DNA of 64,000 nt from Gehongia tenuis (GCF_014384795.1 NZ_JACRSR010000001.1:558001-622000); one strand, 5' to 3'; shown: positions 24,640 through 32,500, counted from the first letter of the stretch. Numbers and translations: made by a program. Notes: generated by a model not told the origin, from the sequence alone.

Positions 24640-24831
24640 ATGAAGCGCTGTCAGCTGGAAGGCACAACTCTCGAGATCGAAGCAGGGGGCGGGGAGCGGG
24701 CGGATATTCTGGTGCCCGTGATCCGGGAATGCGAGGCGTGGCTCCATTTTGTGCAGCCTGCACAATGCCCAAAGGATGCTGTGAGCCCAAAAAAAGATGC
24801 GCAATCGGAAGAAGTCTGCTATAATAAATAA
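24640..24831 (+). CDS. Small ORF (63 aa), divergent from the recombinase; unknown function
   Basis: I do not recognise this protein. ATG 24640 follows AAAGGAGAAGG. The product starts MKRCQLEGTTLEIEAGGGE, has a middle ILVPVIRECEAWLHF and a polar, charged end. It is placed head-to-head with the recombinase and closed by the strong hairpin at 24851-24890. Position and size would suit an excision factor for the recombinase, but there is no sequence evidence for that. The alternative is a non-coding leader. Confidence 0.4.
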   Translation: MKRCQLEGTTLEIEAGGGERADILVPVIRECEAWLHFVQPAQCPKDAVSPKKDAQSEEVCYNK

Positions 24832-24850
24832 AAATTGAGACGGGGTTTAC

Positions 24851-24890
24851 AAGGGCGTAAACATAACGTGGTTATGTTTGCGCCCTTTTT
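24851..24890 (+). terminator. Long hairpin terminator or attenuator upstream of the PucR-type gene
   Basis: AAGGGCG and AAACATAAC pair with GTTATGTTT and CGCCCTT around a GTG loop, followed by T residues: about 16 bp with one mismatch. It ends 23 bases before the regulator start, so it either ends the small-ORF transcript or attenuates the downstream operon. Confidence 0.8.
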
Positions 24891-24913
24891 GAATGGGAAA
24901 AGGAGGATTGATC

Positions 24914-26176
24914 ATGAGAACGGACGGGACGGGCGCGATTCAGTTTCAGCCGGATACGGAATTTCGGCGTTTTTGTGCGGTCAGCGAGGCCGTGGCCGAG
25001 GCGGCCGGGAGAGGCCTTCGGGAGATGCTGCAAAGCCTGGAGGACGGGGTGGGCCGTCCGGTGGCCGTGGCCGGGGAAAGCTGGCAGATCCTCGCCTGCT
25101 CCAAGGCCGCACCCTGGCGCGAGGGGGAGACGGCCTTTCGGGCCCAGGACGGGGAGAAGGTGCGCGGAGCTATGGAGCGGGCGCGGCACTGCCGGTTCAA
25201 AATCGGAAGCTTCACCAAGCTGTGCATCTGGAGGGCGGCAAAGGGCGGCAGGGTCTTGGGCTATCTCGTGCTGGAGGAGAATCTGCGGCCGCTGGACGAA
25301 TGGGAGCAGCAGGTGATCGATCGCGCTCTGCCCCTCATCGCCCTCGAGCTGATGGACCGCGAGGAAATGGATACCCGAAGCGGCGACGAATTCTTGGAAA
25401 GGCTGATTGCGGGCGAGGAGGACACGCCCTATCTATGTACGCTTCACGGCTTCGACGACACGAAGAAACACATCTGCATCGTGGCCAGATCCCTTGGCTC
25501 CGGGGAGGAGGGGTCAAGGGGGCACGCGGCCCGGGGCCTGGCCCGGTCGATGGCCCTTGCCGCGGGGGACAGGGGCGTCTTTTTGGGCACGCGGGATGAT
25601 CTTGCGGCCATGTTCGTGTATTTTCCGGCGGACGTCCCGGACCCGGAAGTGCTGGCGGAGGGCCGGGGGATCCTGGCCGGCGCCCTGGAGCGGATGCGGC
25701 GGCACGGGCAGAAGGCCCAGCTTGGCATGAGCAGTCCAAACGGCAGCATGGCCGAGGTGCGGCAGTGCTTTCTGCAGGCGGCCGCATCGGTGGAGCTGGG
25801 CCGCCGCATCTTCCAGGCGGACAGCTATGTCTACGAGGATCAGTACCTCTATCACATCCTTTACGAGAGCATGTCCCGGGAGAAGCTGCGGGCACTCTAC
25901 GAAAGGACGGTGAAGCCTTTGGTGGACTATGACCGGCAGGCGGGGACCGAATTTGTGAAGACGCTGCTGCTGTTCCTCAAGATGGGCCAGAACGCCAGCC
26001 GCACGGCCCAAAAGCTTTATATCCACCGCAACACCTTTTTGTACCGCATCAAAAAGATTAAGGAGATTTTGGGCAGCGATCTTTCCGGCTCCGATTCAGC
26101 GCTTATGATTCAGCTGGGTTTTCGGGCTGCGGTGCTCCTTGGGGAGTACAAGGGCCAGCGGGAGCTGTTGGAATAG
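24914..26176 (+). CDS. PucR/CdaR-type transcriptional regulator
   Basis: A 420-residue protein with an N-terminal sensory region (about 1-150) of GAF-like character, a central domain, and a C-terminal helix-turn-helix (about 355-410): FLKMGQNASRTAQKLYIHRN with LYRIKKIKEILG. This is the PucR-family DNA-binding end found in regulators of purine, sugar-acid and related catabolism. ATG 24914 has AGGAGG 7 bases upstream. It heads a three-gene set with a D-2-hydroxyacid dehydrogenase and an amidohydrolase and probably controls them; the inducer is unknown. Confidence 0.85.
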   Translation: MRTDGTGAIQFQPDTEFRRFCAVSEAVAEAAGRGLREMLQSLEDGVGRPVAVAGESWQILACSKAAPWREGETAFRAQDGEKVRGAMERARHCRFKIGSFTKLCIWRAAKGGRVLGYLVLEENLRPLDEWEQQVIDRALPLIALELMDREEMDTRSGDEFLERLIAGEEDTPYLCTLHGFDDTKKHICIVARSLGSGEEGSRGHAARGLARSMALAAGDRGVFLGTRDDLAAMFVYFPADVPDPEVLAEGRGILAGALERMRRHGQKAQLGMSSPNGSMAEVRQCFLQAAASVELGRRIFQADSYVYEDQYLYHILYESMSREKLRALYERTVKPLVDYDRQAGTEFVKTLLLFLKMGQNASRTAQKLYIHRNTFLYRIKKIKEILGSDLSGSDSALMIQLGFRAAVLLGEYKGQRELLE

Positions 26177-26246
26177 GACTTGCCTCGGCCGGAGTTTCGG
26201 ACTATAGTTAAGAAAGAAGGTGAAATGCCGATAAGGAGTGATTTGG

Positions 26247-27188
26247 ATGAAGATTGTAGGCTTGGAGCCGCTTGGAGTTTCGCAGCAGAAACTGAAGGAA
26301 TGCATCGCAACCTATCTTCCCGCCACGGCGGAGATTGAGCTGCATGACCGCCGGCCGAAGGACGAGGACGAAGCGGTGAGCTGGGCCAAAGACGCCGATG
26401 TAATCATTGTGGCCAATATGCCCCTTCGCAGGAACGTTTTGGAGAAGTGCCCCAAGGTGAGGATGATCTCGGTGGCCTTCACGGGCGTGGATCATGTGGA
26501 TGTCATGTACTGCCACGAGCGGGGCATGGTGGTCAGCAACTGCGCCGGCTATTCCACCCAGGCGGTGGCGGAGCTGGTGATCGGCATGGTGATCGCCCTT
26601 TACCGCAAGCTGGATGCGTGCGGGAAGGCGGTGCGAAGCGGCGGCACCAGCGCGGGCCTCAAGGGCCGGGAGCTTCGGGGCAAGATATTTGGGATCATCG
26701 GGACCGGCGCCATCGGGCTGCGCACGGCGGAGCTGGCCCGGGCCTTTGGCTGCACGATCCTCGCCTTCAGCCGCACGCAGCGGGACATCGAGGGCGTGCA
26801 GTATGTGAGCCTTGAGACCCTGCTGAAGGAAAGCGATATTGTCTCGGTGCATGTGCCCGCCACGGCGGAGACGAGGGGCATGCTGGACGGGGAGAAGCTG
26901 AGGCTGATGAAGCCTTCCGCCGTTCTTATCAACTGCGCCCGGGGCCCCATTGTGGACGCCGGGGACCTTCAGGCGTGCCTCAAAGAGGGTGTGATCGCCG
27001 GTGCGGGCATCGACGTGTACGATATCGAACCACCCATCCCGAAGGACAACCCCCTATTGACCGCGCCCAACGTGGTGCTGGCGCCCCATATTGGTTTCTT
27101 GACGGAGGAGGCGCTGGAGGAGCGGTGCGACCTTTGCTTCAACAATGTGACCTGCTGGCTGAACGACGCGCCGGTCAATCTGGTATAG
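26247..27188 (+). CDS. D-isomer-specific 2-hydroxyacid dehydrogenase, NAD-binding
   Basis: A 313-residue member of the D-2-hydroxyacid dehydrogenase family, related in sequence to phosphoglycerate dehydrogenase. The nucleotide-binding fold has GIIGTGAIGLRTAELARAFG near residue 146. The catalytic triad is visible: Arg in INCARGPIVD, Glu in DVYDIEPP and His in LAPHIGFLT. The substrate cannot be told from sequence. I chose ATG 26247, with AAGGAG 8 bases before it. It ends 4 bases before the amidohydrolase start, so the two are co-transcribed. Confidence 0.88.
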   Translation: MKIVGLEPLGVSQQKLKECIATYLPATAEIELHDRRPKDEDEAVSWAKDADVIIVANMPLRRNVLEKCPKVRMISVAFTGVDHVDVMYCHERGMVVSNCAGYSTQAVAELVIGMVIALYRKLDACGKAVRSGGTSAGLKGRELRGKIFGIIGTGAIGLRTAELARAFGCTILAFSRTQRDIEGVQYVSLETLLKESDIVSVHVPATAETRGMLDGEKLRLMKPSAVLINCARGPIVDAGDLQACLKEGVIAGAGIDVYDIEPPIPKDNPLLTAPNVVLAPHIGFLTEEALEERCDLCFNNVTCWLNDAPVNLV

Positions 27189-27192
27189 GACC

Positions 27193-28431
27193 ATGAAAAT
27201 TGCTGTGGATCGGGTCCGGGAGGGCTTGGAGGATCTGGCCCGCTTTGGCGGAACGCCCGGTGAGGGTGTGAGCCGGCTGGTCTTTTCGCCCGCGGACCTC
27301 TTGGGCCGGGCGTACGTCAAGGAGCGCATGAAGGGCGCGGGGCTTAACGTGAGCGAGGACGCCATCGGCAACATATTCGGCACGCTGCCCGGCACTGAAC
27401 CGGAGCTGGCGCCGGTTTGGACCGGCTCCCATATCGATACCGTGCTTCGGGGCGGCCGCTTTGACGGCATGGCGGGCACCATCGGCGCCATCGAGGCGCT
27501 GAGGGCCATCGGTGAAGCGGGCGCGCCCCACCGGCGCACCCTGACGGCGGTGGCTTACACCGGCGAGGAGCCCTCGGTTTTCGGCATCGGGTGCCTGGGC
27601 AGCCGGGCCATGGCCGGGGTGCTGGACCTTGAGACGGCGAAGGCGGTGAAGAACGAGGCGGGGAAGAGCCTCTACGATACCCTGGCGGAGCTGGGCTACG
27701 ATGTGGACCGTCTTGACGCGGTCCGCCGGAAGCCCGGCGATGTGTATGCCGCCATCGAGATGCACATCGAGCAGGGCCCGAAGCTTGAAAGGAGCGGCTG
27801 CCGCCTCGGCGTGGTCACCGATATCTCAGCGCCCGCCTACTTCAACGTGTGGGTGGAGGGCCTGCAGTCCCATGCCGGAGGCACATCCATGGCGGACCGG
27901 CGGGACGCCTTCGCAGCCACGGCGGAGATCAGCATGGTCTTGGAGCGGCTGGTGAAGGAGGCGAAAAGCGTCTATGCCACCGGTACCATCGGCAGGGTGG
28001 ACGTGACCCCGAACGCCCTCAACGTGATCCCCGGCCGGGTTCATTTCACCATTGATATCCGAAACACCAGCGACGGCTCCACCGGCGAGATTCTGGCCGC
28101 GCTCTCGGAGGAGATGAAGCGCATCGAGCGGGAGCGGGGGGTCAAAGTGCGCATGCAGACCATCAACCGGGATCTTCCCGTCCACTGCGAGGATGGGATG
28201 CAGGACCTTCTTGCCGGGATCTGCGAAAGGCGGGGCATCCCCTTTAAGCGGCTGATCAGCGGCGCCTTCCACGATTCCATGTTTGTGGGCGCCTTCGCGC
28301 CGATATCCATGCTTTTTCTGCCCAGCAGGGACGGCGTCAGCCACTGCCCCGAGGAATGGACGAGCTACGAGGACGTGGCTTTGGGCGCGGAGGTGCTGGC
28401 AGAGGCCCTTCTGGTTAAGGCCAACGAATAG
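27193..28431 (+). CDS. Zn-dependent amidohydrolase of the allantoate / N-carbamoyl-amino-acid hydrolase family
   Basis: A 412-residue M20-type metallohydrolase. The metal-binding residues can be followed: GSHIDTV, GGRFDGMAGT, GEEPSVFGIG and EMHIEQGP in the catalytic domain, with His near the end in SGAFHDS. A dimerisation lid lies around residues 215-330 (VEGLQSHAGGTSM, with the substrate-interacting His). Relatives split allantoate or N-carbamoyl amino acids. With a PucR-type regulator upstream, purine-ureide or hydantoin use is plausible but unproved. The gene ends 20 bases before the right att core of element 1. Confidence 0.87.
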   Translation: MKIAVDRVREGLEDLARFGGTPGEGVSRLVFSPADLLGRAYVKERMKGAGLNVSEDAIGNIFGTLPGTEPELAPVWTGSHIDTVLRGGRFDGMAGTIGAIEALRAIGEAGAPHRRTLTAVAYTGEEPSVFGIGCLGSRAMAGVLDLETAKAVKNEAGKSLYDTLAELGYDVDRLDAVRRKPGDVYAAIEMHIEQGPKLERSGCRLGVVTDISAPAYFNVWVEGLQSHAGGTSMADRRDAFAATAEISMVLERLVKEAKSVYATGTIGRVDVTPNALNVIPGRVHFTIDIRNTSDGSTGEILAALSEEMKRIERERGVKVRMQTINRDLPVHCEDGMQDLLAGICERRGIPFKRLISGAFHDSMFVGAFAPISMLFLPSRDGVSHCPEEWTSYEDVALGAEVLAEALLVKANE

Positions 28432-28436
28432 CCCTT

Positions 28437-28466
28437 AAATTGGCGCCGACGAATTGGCTCATTTGG
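28437..28466. other. attR of element 1 (core GA at 28451-28452)
   Basis: The right junction reads AAATTGGCGCCGAC-GA-ATTGGCTCAT. The left arm is the inverse partner of the attL arm, and the sequence after GA is cotJC coding for (E)LAHLEMI. Confidence 0.85.
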
Positions 28467-28665
28467 AAATGATCGGCACCATGGTCCGTCAGCTCACCCG
28501 CAACCTCACGCCGGAGGAGCTGGAGGCCCAGGGCCTTGCCCCCTACTATATCGACCGCGGTTCGGATGTGTATGCGGCCAACGCCCAGGGCGCGCCTTTC
28601 ACGGCGGCCTATTTTGCGGCCAAGGGCGACCCGCTGGCCAATATCCTGGAGGATATGGCGGCGGA
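28453..28665 (+). pseudogene. cotJC: cotJC fragment 2 of 3 (middle), flanked by two insertions
   Basis: Seventy-one codons' worth of CotJC: LAHLEMIGTMVRQLTRNLTP, then YYIDRGSDVYAANAQGAPFT and GDPLANILEDMAAD. The metal-ligand Glu codon is completed by the first base here, and the ligand His lies in ELAH. It has no start codon and follows element 1; it ends at the GA of 28664-28665, where the ICE begins. Read on into the ICE the frame gives GATVQEQH and stops at 28693. It is non-functional alone. Confidence 0.92.
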
Positions 28666-28690
28666 TGGTGCAACTGTGCAAGAACAACAT
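28652..28690. other. attL of the ICE (core GA at 28664-28665)
   Basis: After GA come 15 bases and then AGAACAACAT (28681-28690). The right end has ATGTTGTTCT, 15 bases, then GA, so the joined ends make a dyad exactly centred on GA, with TGGTGCAAC also mirrored by GTTGCAGCA. GA is the known core of the TndX/TnpX recombinase group. Confidence 0.88.
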
Positions 28691-28715
28691 TGACTGTATA
28701 AAAGATGTTCATGAC

Positions 28716-28740
28716 AATCTGGCATACTGGCTGCCAGATT
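28716..28740. repeat. 9-bp inverted repeat near the ICE left end
   Basis: AATCTGGCA and TGCCAGATT are separated by 7 bases, between attL and the recombinase stop. It could be a transcription stop for the recombinase, though a T tract is missing, or a recombinase-related site. Confidence 0.5.
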
Positions 28741-28748
28741 ATCAGAAC

Positions 28749-30317
28749 CTAGAAATTCCAATGTATTTCGATAGGCACTTCCTTAGTTACAGGGTCTTTC
28801 TTTCCAACTAATATATAATCTATCAGCTTTTCAACAATTTCCCTGTCTAAGTGTTCAAGATTGGTGTATTGCTCGATTAACTGACGTTTGTTATCGCCAG
28901 CTTGTATTTTTCTTTCAATAACGTCAAGCTGCTTTTGTGTATCAATCACCAGTTTCTCAAGCCTTTCTTTTTGAGTAGAGAAGTCTTTGGATAAATCCAA
29001 ATAGTCCTGTTCTGACAAGATACCCTTAACCTTATCTAAATATAATTCACGGATACCTTTGGTATATTCTGCAATCTTACTTTGATATGCAGCAATTTCC
29101 TCTTTCAGAGCGTTCTGTTTTCCTTTTACATCACTGTTAAAGGTTACGTTTTGTTCCAGCTCATCCATATCCAAATATGCGGCAGACAGTTTGTTGATTT
29201 CAGTAATCACCGCCTGTTCCAACTTAGGTACAGAAATAAAAGAACCGATACAAGCGTCCTTAGAAACATGGCGGCTGGAACATCCTAAATAACGTCTACC
29301 ATCAGCCTGTTTGTTAGAACGCATTACATAACCGCAGTTCATGCAGCGAGCTTTTTTAGCGAATAACCCGATTGTACCTACTGTAAATGGTTTTGCCTTT
29401 TGAGCGATCAACGCTTGAACTTTATCCCATAATTCACGGTCAATAATTGGTTCGTGTGTCCCCTCAACAATATACCACTCACTTTTAGGTCGTGGCTTAT
29501 TCTGTTTTGTCTTGTAAGACACACTCCCATATTTGCCCTGTACCATATTGCCAATATAAATTTCATTTACCAGCATATCGGAAATAGCATAATATTTCCA
29601 TAAGGTACTGTTCTTGCCTTGAGGTGTGCGCCAGCGTAAACCATGAAGCCGCTTGTATTCCGTCGGATTGGGGATACCTCGGTCATTCAACATACGTGCA
29701 ATAGCGGTTTTTCCATAACCTTGCGAAAACAGTGTAAAAACTTCTCTGACAACTTTTGCAGCTTCTTCATCAATAATCAAATGCCCCTTTACGTCGGGGT
29801 CTTTTTTGTAACCGTAAAGTGCGAACGCTCCAATATGGTGACCGTTTTTTCTTCGGTCTGTCAGCACGCTCTTGATATTCTCCGACATATCCTCTAAGTA
29901 CCATTCATTCACCAGACCGTTAATCTGTCTTGATTTCTTATTCCCTTTGTTGGCAGTGTCCGCATTATCTACAATACTGATGAAACGGATACCCCAGATA
30001 GGAAATAGACCGTGGATATATTTTTCCACCAATTCAAGTTCTCTGGTAAATCTGGATTGAGTCTTACATAAGACAATATCAAATTTACGGTCTTTTGCGT
30101 CATTCAATAACTTGTTGAACTCTGGTCGTCGTCGGTCAGAACCAGTGTAATCATCATCACTGTAAATGTTGTAGACTTCCCACCCTTGTTCTAAAGAATA
30201 TTGAAGCAGCATAGACTTTTGATTTTGAATACTGTTACTGTCGTCTGTTTCTGATTGTTTGTTTCTATCTTCTTCTGATAAGCGGCAATATATAGCAACC
30301 CTTGACTTATTTATCAT
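28749..30317 (-). CDS. Large serine recombinase, TndX-like (ICE integrase)
   Basis: A 522-residue site-specific recombinase for integration and excision. The resolvase domain starts KSRVAIYCRLSEED with the nucleophile Ser14 and includes YSDDDYTGSDRRRPEFN and CKTQSRFTRELELVEKYIHG. The recombinase domain follows, then a zinc ribbon (CMNCGYVM and CSSRH, DAC) and a coiled-coil region (about 370-480). Length and motifs match TndX of Tn5397 (about 530 residues). AAAGGAGA precedes the ATG. The att structure here, with a GA core, agrees with this group. Such elements need no Tn916-type Xis. Confidence 0.93.
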   Translation of the reverse strand: MINKSRVAIYCRLSEEDRNKQSETDDSNSIQNQKSMLLQYSLEQGWEVYNIYSDDDYTGSDRRRPEFNKLLNDAKDRKFDIVLCKTQSRFTRELELVEKYIHGLFPIWGIRFISIVDNADTANKGNKKSRQINGLVNEWYLEDMSENIKSVLTDRRKNGHHIGAFALYGYKKDPDVKGHLIIDEEAAKVVREVFTLFSQGYGKTAIARMLNDRGIPNPTEYKRLHGLRWRTPQGKNSTLWKYYAISDMLVNEIYIGNMVQGKYGSVSYKTKQNKPRPKSEWYIVEGTHEPIIDRELWDKVQALIAQKAKPFTVGTIGLFAKKARCMNCGYVMRSNKQADGRRYLGCSSRHVSKDACIGSFISVPKLEQAVITEINKLSAAYLDMDELEQNVTFNSDVKGKQNALKEEIAAYQSKIAEYTKGIRELYLDKVKGILSEQDYLDLSKDFSTQKERLEKLVIDTQKQLDVIERKIQAGDNKRQLIEQYTNLEHLDREIVEKLIDYILVGKKDPVTKEVPIEIHWNF

Positions 30318-30347
30318 GTTTTGTTCTCCTTTTCAGAGAAGACAAAA

Positions 30348-30394
30348 CAAACTATCACTGCTGATATTATTATAACATCTGGCAGGATAGTTTG
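30348..30394. repeat. Inverted repeat upstream of the ICE recombinase
   Basis: CAAACTATC (30348-30356) and GATAGTTTG (30386-30394) are exact inverses. The right part, GCAGGATAGTTTG, is repeated at 53840-53852 next to the adhesin gene, where it has a similar inverted partner. Confidence 0.6.
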
Positions 30395-30398
30395 TCTA

Positions 30399-30542
30399 TC
30401 ATCTTGCAGGAGCAGATTGCCCTTTATTTTTTTCAAATTGGTTAATCAACTCTATCCATTTTAGAGTAAACATTTTCTTGAAAGCCGCTTCGTCTTTATT
30501 CTTAAAAACATTCCTGCAAACCACTTTTGTGCTATTTGCCAT
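30399..30542 (-). CDS. Small ICE protein (47 aa), unknown function
   Basis: Starts MANSTKVVCRNVFKNKDEAA and is basic, with KKMFTLKWIELINQFEK in the centre. A GAGGTGG lies just before the ATG. It is the gene upstream of the recombinase on the same strand, about 80 bases apart. Size and charge would suit a DNA-binding helper of excision, but I do not recognise a family. Confidence 0.55.
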   Translation of the reverse strand: MANSTKVVCRNVFKNKDEAAFKKMFTLKWIELINQFEKNKGQSAPAR

Positions 30543-30916
30543 TAAACCACCTCACTACACTATATTTACAAAGTATGCAAAAATGCTTGTACATTATGAA
30601 AGATTTTGTCTATCTATATATTTAAGAAGTAATCAGATGGCTTCGGCAGCTCCACTGGACTTTCACCATTCCCATTCTGATGGGTGAACCGTGTCATACG
30701 GGTGTATCATTATTCTGATATACGGGTCATGGCAGCAACCTTTCCAACAGTTGCTTGCGGATCACTGGCGTGGTCGCTCGCTGGTATCCCTCCTTTCACT
30801 GGTCGTGGCGTTCCAGTACGCAGGCTCGCCGCATATCAAACGTATCTGATTACTTTATTCAGTTTTCAAAGAACGGTAAAGAGCGGAAATGAGGTGGTAG
30901 ACGCTCTCTGTTGCAC
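30543..30916. other. Gene-free stretch between the small ORF and the orf8 homologue
   Basis: 374 bases with no convincing reading frame on either strand. It has a locally higher GC patch (about 30720-30840) inside AT-rich flanks. I see no promoter or known RNA that I can defend. Confidence 0.5.
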
Positions 30917-31156
30917 TTATTTCACTTTGACTTCAAATCCCAAAATTGCTTCAATCAGCGCAGCTCGTATTCTGCCTTTCAGTTCCATATCGACCACGAT
31001 ATACATATTTCCGTGTTCGTCATAGAACGGGCGCAAACTGGCTTTTGATATGTAAGCGTCATAGTGGTTTAAAATCTTTCCGATTGCTACCTCGTCACCG
31101 TCAGCAGCCGAGCTGATTGTGGAAAATAGCGGACACTTCTTTGTAGACTTCATCAT
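30917..31156 (-). CDS. Tn916 Orf8-type helix-turn-helix protein
   Basis: A 79-residue protein of the small helix-turn-helix group that follows the orf7 sigma-like gene in Tn916-like elements. The pattern AADGDEVAIGKILNHYDAYI followed by MYIVVDMELKGRIRAALIEA matches Tn916 Orf8. AGGAGG lies 8 bases before the ATG. It is 3 bases downstream of the sigma-like gene and so co-transcribed. Its role is regulation of ICE transfer genes by analogy with Tn916. Confidence 0.82.
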   Translation of the reverse strand: MMKSTKKCPLFSTISSAADGDEVAIGKILNHYDAYISKASLRPFYDEHGNMYIVVDMELKGRIRAALIEAILGFEVKVK

Positions 31157-31159
31157 GGT

Positions 31160-31576
31160 TTATACCTCCTCGTACATATCTCTGATTAGCTTTAATGTGT
31201 GCAGCCTGTTTCTACAAACGGAAAATCGTTCCATTTCCATAACCTCTGCAATTTCAGCGTCGGTCATCTCAAGAAAGTAGGACATAAGCAGAATGTTACG
31301 TCGCCTTTCATTTAATTCTTTGATTGCTTCACATAGCTGTTCATCATAGATACGGACTTCATTGCCGAATACGTCAAAGGCTGTAAATTCAGCCGAGTAT
31401 TCGTCGCAAGTGCCGATATGGTTTAATTCCATTTCCGGCAGCTCACAGAATGGAGTTTCACGCTTTGCACGTCTGCCAAGCTCACGGTTATAGTCCTTTA
31501 CGGTTGTTCCTACAACCTTGCGAGCCAGACAATCAAATTGGAGTCTGATAGCGTTCTCGAAAGAAGATGGCTTCAT
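31160..31576 (-). CDS. Sigma-70-like regulator (Tn916 Orf7 homologue)
   Basis: A 138-residue sigma factor-like protein. The C-terminal region 4 helix-turn-helix is visible: LNERRRNILLMSYFLEMTDA, then EIAEVMEMERFSVCRNRLHTL. In Tn916, Orf7 with Orf8 raises transcription toward the left end and the transfer genes after de-repression. It is divergent from the orf9-type repressor, as in Tn916. The ribosome binding site GGAGGTGAG is clear. Confidence 0.88.
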   Translation of the reverse strand: MKPSSFENAIRLQFDCLARKVVGTTVKDYNRELGRRAKRETPFCELPEMELNHIGTCDEYSAEFTAFDVFGNEVRIYDEQLCEAIKELNERRRNILLMSYFLEMTDAEIAEVMEMERFSVCRNRLHTLKLIRDMYEEV

Positions 31577-32143
31577 AATCTCACCTCCTTTCCAGCTAAA
31601 GTTGCTAAAGCGAAAAGGCTTCTACCTCTTTTCGCACTAACACTCGCCGCAAGAGGTGGGATTTGATACCCAACCGCAAAAACTTTTTCAAAAAGTTTTA
31701 TGCAGCAAAAAAGCACAAGGGCAATACTGACGTACTGATCTTGTGCTATCTGAATTGTTCCTGCTATATGACGTGAAAAACCATATACAGGAGTATGAAA
31801 CGCCGCAGAAATTAAACGGATTTTTTTAACGGACTACCAGTGGTCGAATGTTGTCGAATATGCAGGCGTTCCATGCGGCTACCTCCCAAAGCCGCTAAAA
31901 CAAAACCATCCAGTAGTATATCCACCGTTAGGCAAAAATAAAACGGCGGCTGTATAAACCGTCGTCTTATCGAAAAGAGCGTATTAAAGTGTTACTGCTG
32001 ACAACGGGTTTTTTTTATTACCGCCAAGCAGTATATAAATTTGATATTTACCTGTGCATAGGAACTGATAAACCTTACAATACGTTTTACTGTACCTGTT
32101 GCAAATTCTTTAGGAACAGTAAAATGTAGTGAGGTGATTAACT
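31577..32143. other. Regulatory intergenic region between orf7- and orf9-type genes
   Basis: 567 bases between divergent genes. Visible structures: AAAACTTTTT / AAAAAGTTTT (about 31678-31700), GCACAAG / CTTGTGC (about 31707-31747) and CGGCGG / CCGTCG (about 31942-31967). A 20-codon ORF lies on the minus strand at 31812-31874. The corresponding Tn916 region contains control signals for tetM and orf7/8, so this is likely a control region here too. Confidence 0.55.
31812..31874 (-). CDS. Possible 20-aa leader peptide ORF in the ICE control region
   Basis: GGGAGG lies before an ATG that opens MERLHIRQHSTTGSPLKKSV. The ribosome binding site is good for such a tiny frame, but no family supports it. 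It would be a leader for the orf7/orf8 transcript. Confidence 0.3.
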   Translation of the reverse strand: MERLHIRQHSTTGSPLKKSV

Positions 32144-32500
32144 ATGCGTAAAACAGAAGATAAATACGATTTCAGAGCCTTTGGACTTGCTATTAAAAAA
32201 GCAAGAATGAAACAAGGTCTGACCCGTGAACAGGTGGGAGCAAAAATTGAAATTGACCCACGCTATCTGACAAACATTGAGAATAAAGGGCAGCACCCAA
32301 GTTTACAGGTGTTTTACGACCTTGTAACTTTACTCAATGTTTCCGTTGATGAAATTTTCCTACCGTCTAGCGATAAAGTGAAAAGCACTCGCCGCAGACA
32401 GTTGGAGCAGCAACTTGATACTTTCGACGACAAAGACATGGTTATCATGGAAAGTGTCGCTGATGGTATCATCAAATCCAAGGAAGTGGAGGAAATTTAA
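32144..32500 (+). CDS. XRE-type repressor (Tn916 Orf9 homologue)
   Basis: A 118-residue DNA-binding protein with the helix-turn-helix [21 protein letters not shown] at about residues 28-48 and a C-terminal extension typical of Tn916 Orf9. In Tn916, Orf9 represses orf7/orf8 and is itself shut off by antisense read-through. It is one of only two plus-strand genes in the ICE and lies divergent from orf7. GAGGTGA precedes the ATG by 9 bases. Confidence 0.88.
   Translation: MRKTEDKYDFRAFGLAIKKARMKQGLTREQVGAKIEIDPRYLTNIENKGQHPSLQVFYDLVTLLNVSVDEIFLPSSDKVKSTRRRQLEQQLDTFDDKDMVIMESVADGIIKSKEVEEI

Larger units (their letters stand above)
23172..28452. mobile_element. Element 1: 5281-bp skin-like insertion in cotJC carrying a serine recombinase and a catabolic gene set
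   Basis: A unit bounded by GA cores at 23170-23171 and 28451-28452 within cotJC. It holds a serine recombinase whose stop lies 14 bases from the left core, a small divergent ORF, a PucR-type regulator, a D-2-hydroxyacid dehydrogenase and a carbamoylase-type amidohydrolase. Exact removal rejoins cotJC in frame with the canonical residues. No conjugation, replication, capsid or transposase genes are visible. Base composition is host-like, so it is either long resident or from a related organism. It resembles the B. subtilis and C. difficile skin elements in plan. Mobility and timing of excision are inferred. Confidence 0.85.

Noticed and set aside
23173..28447. Shared GGCGCC as crossover core of element 1
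   Set aside because: Joining at GGCGCC shifts the cotJC frame. Joining at GA restores the family sequence, and the two GGCGCC copies are instead symmetrical arms around GA.
23165..28449. Shared CCGA as crossover core of element 1 (giving GTDELAH)
   Set aside because: It also stays in frame, but GA at 23170/28451 restores the canonical GTEELAH and is the centre of the dyad, so it is preferred.
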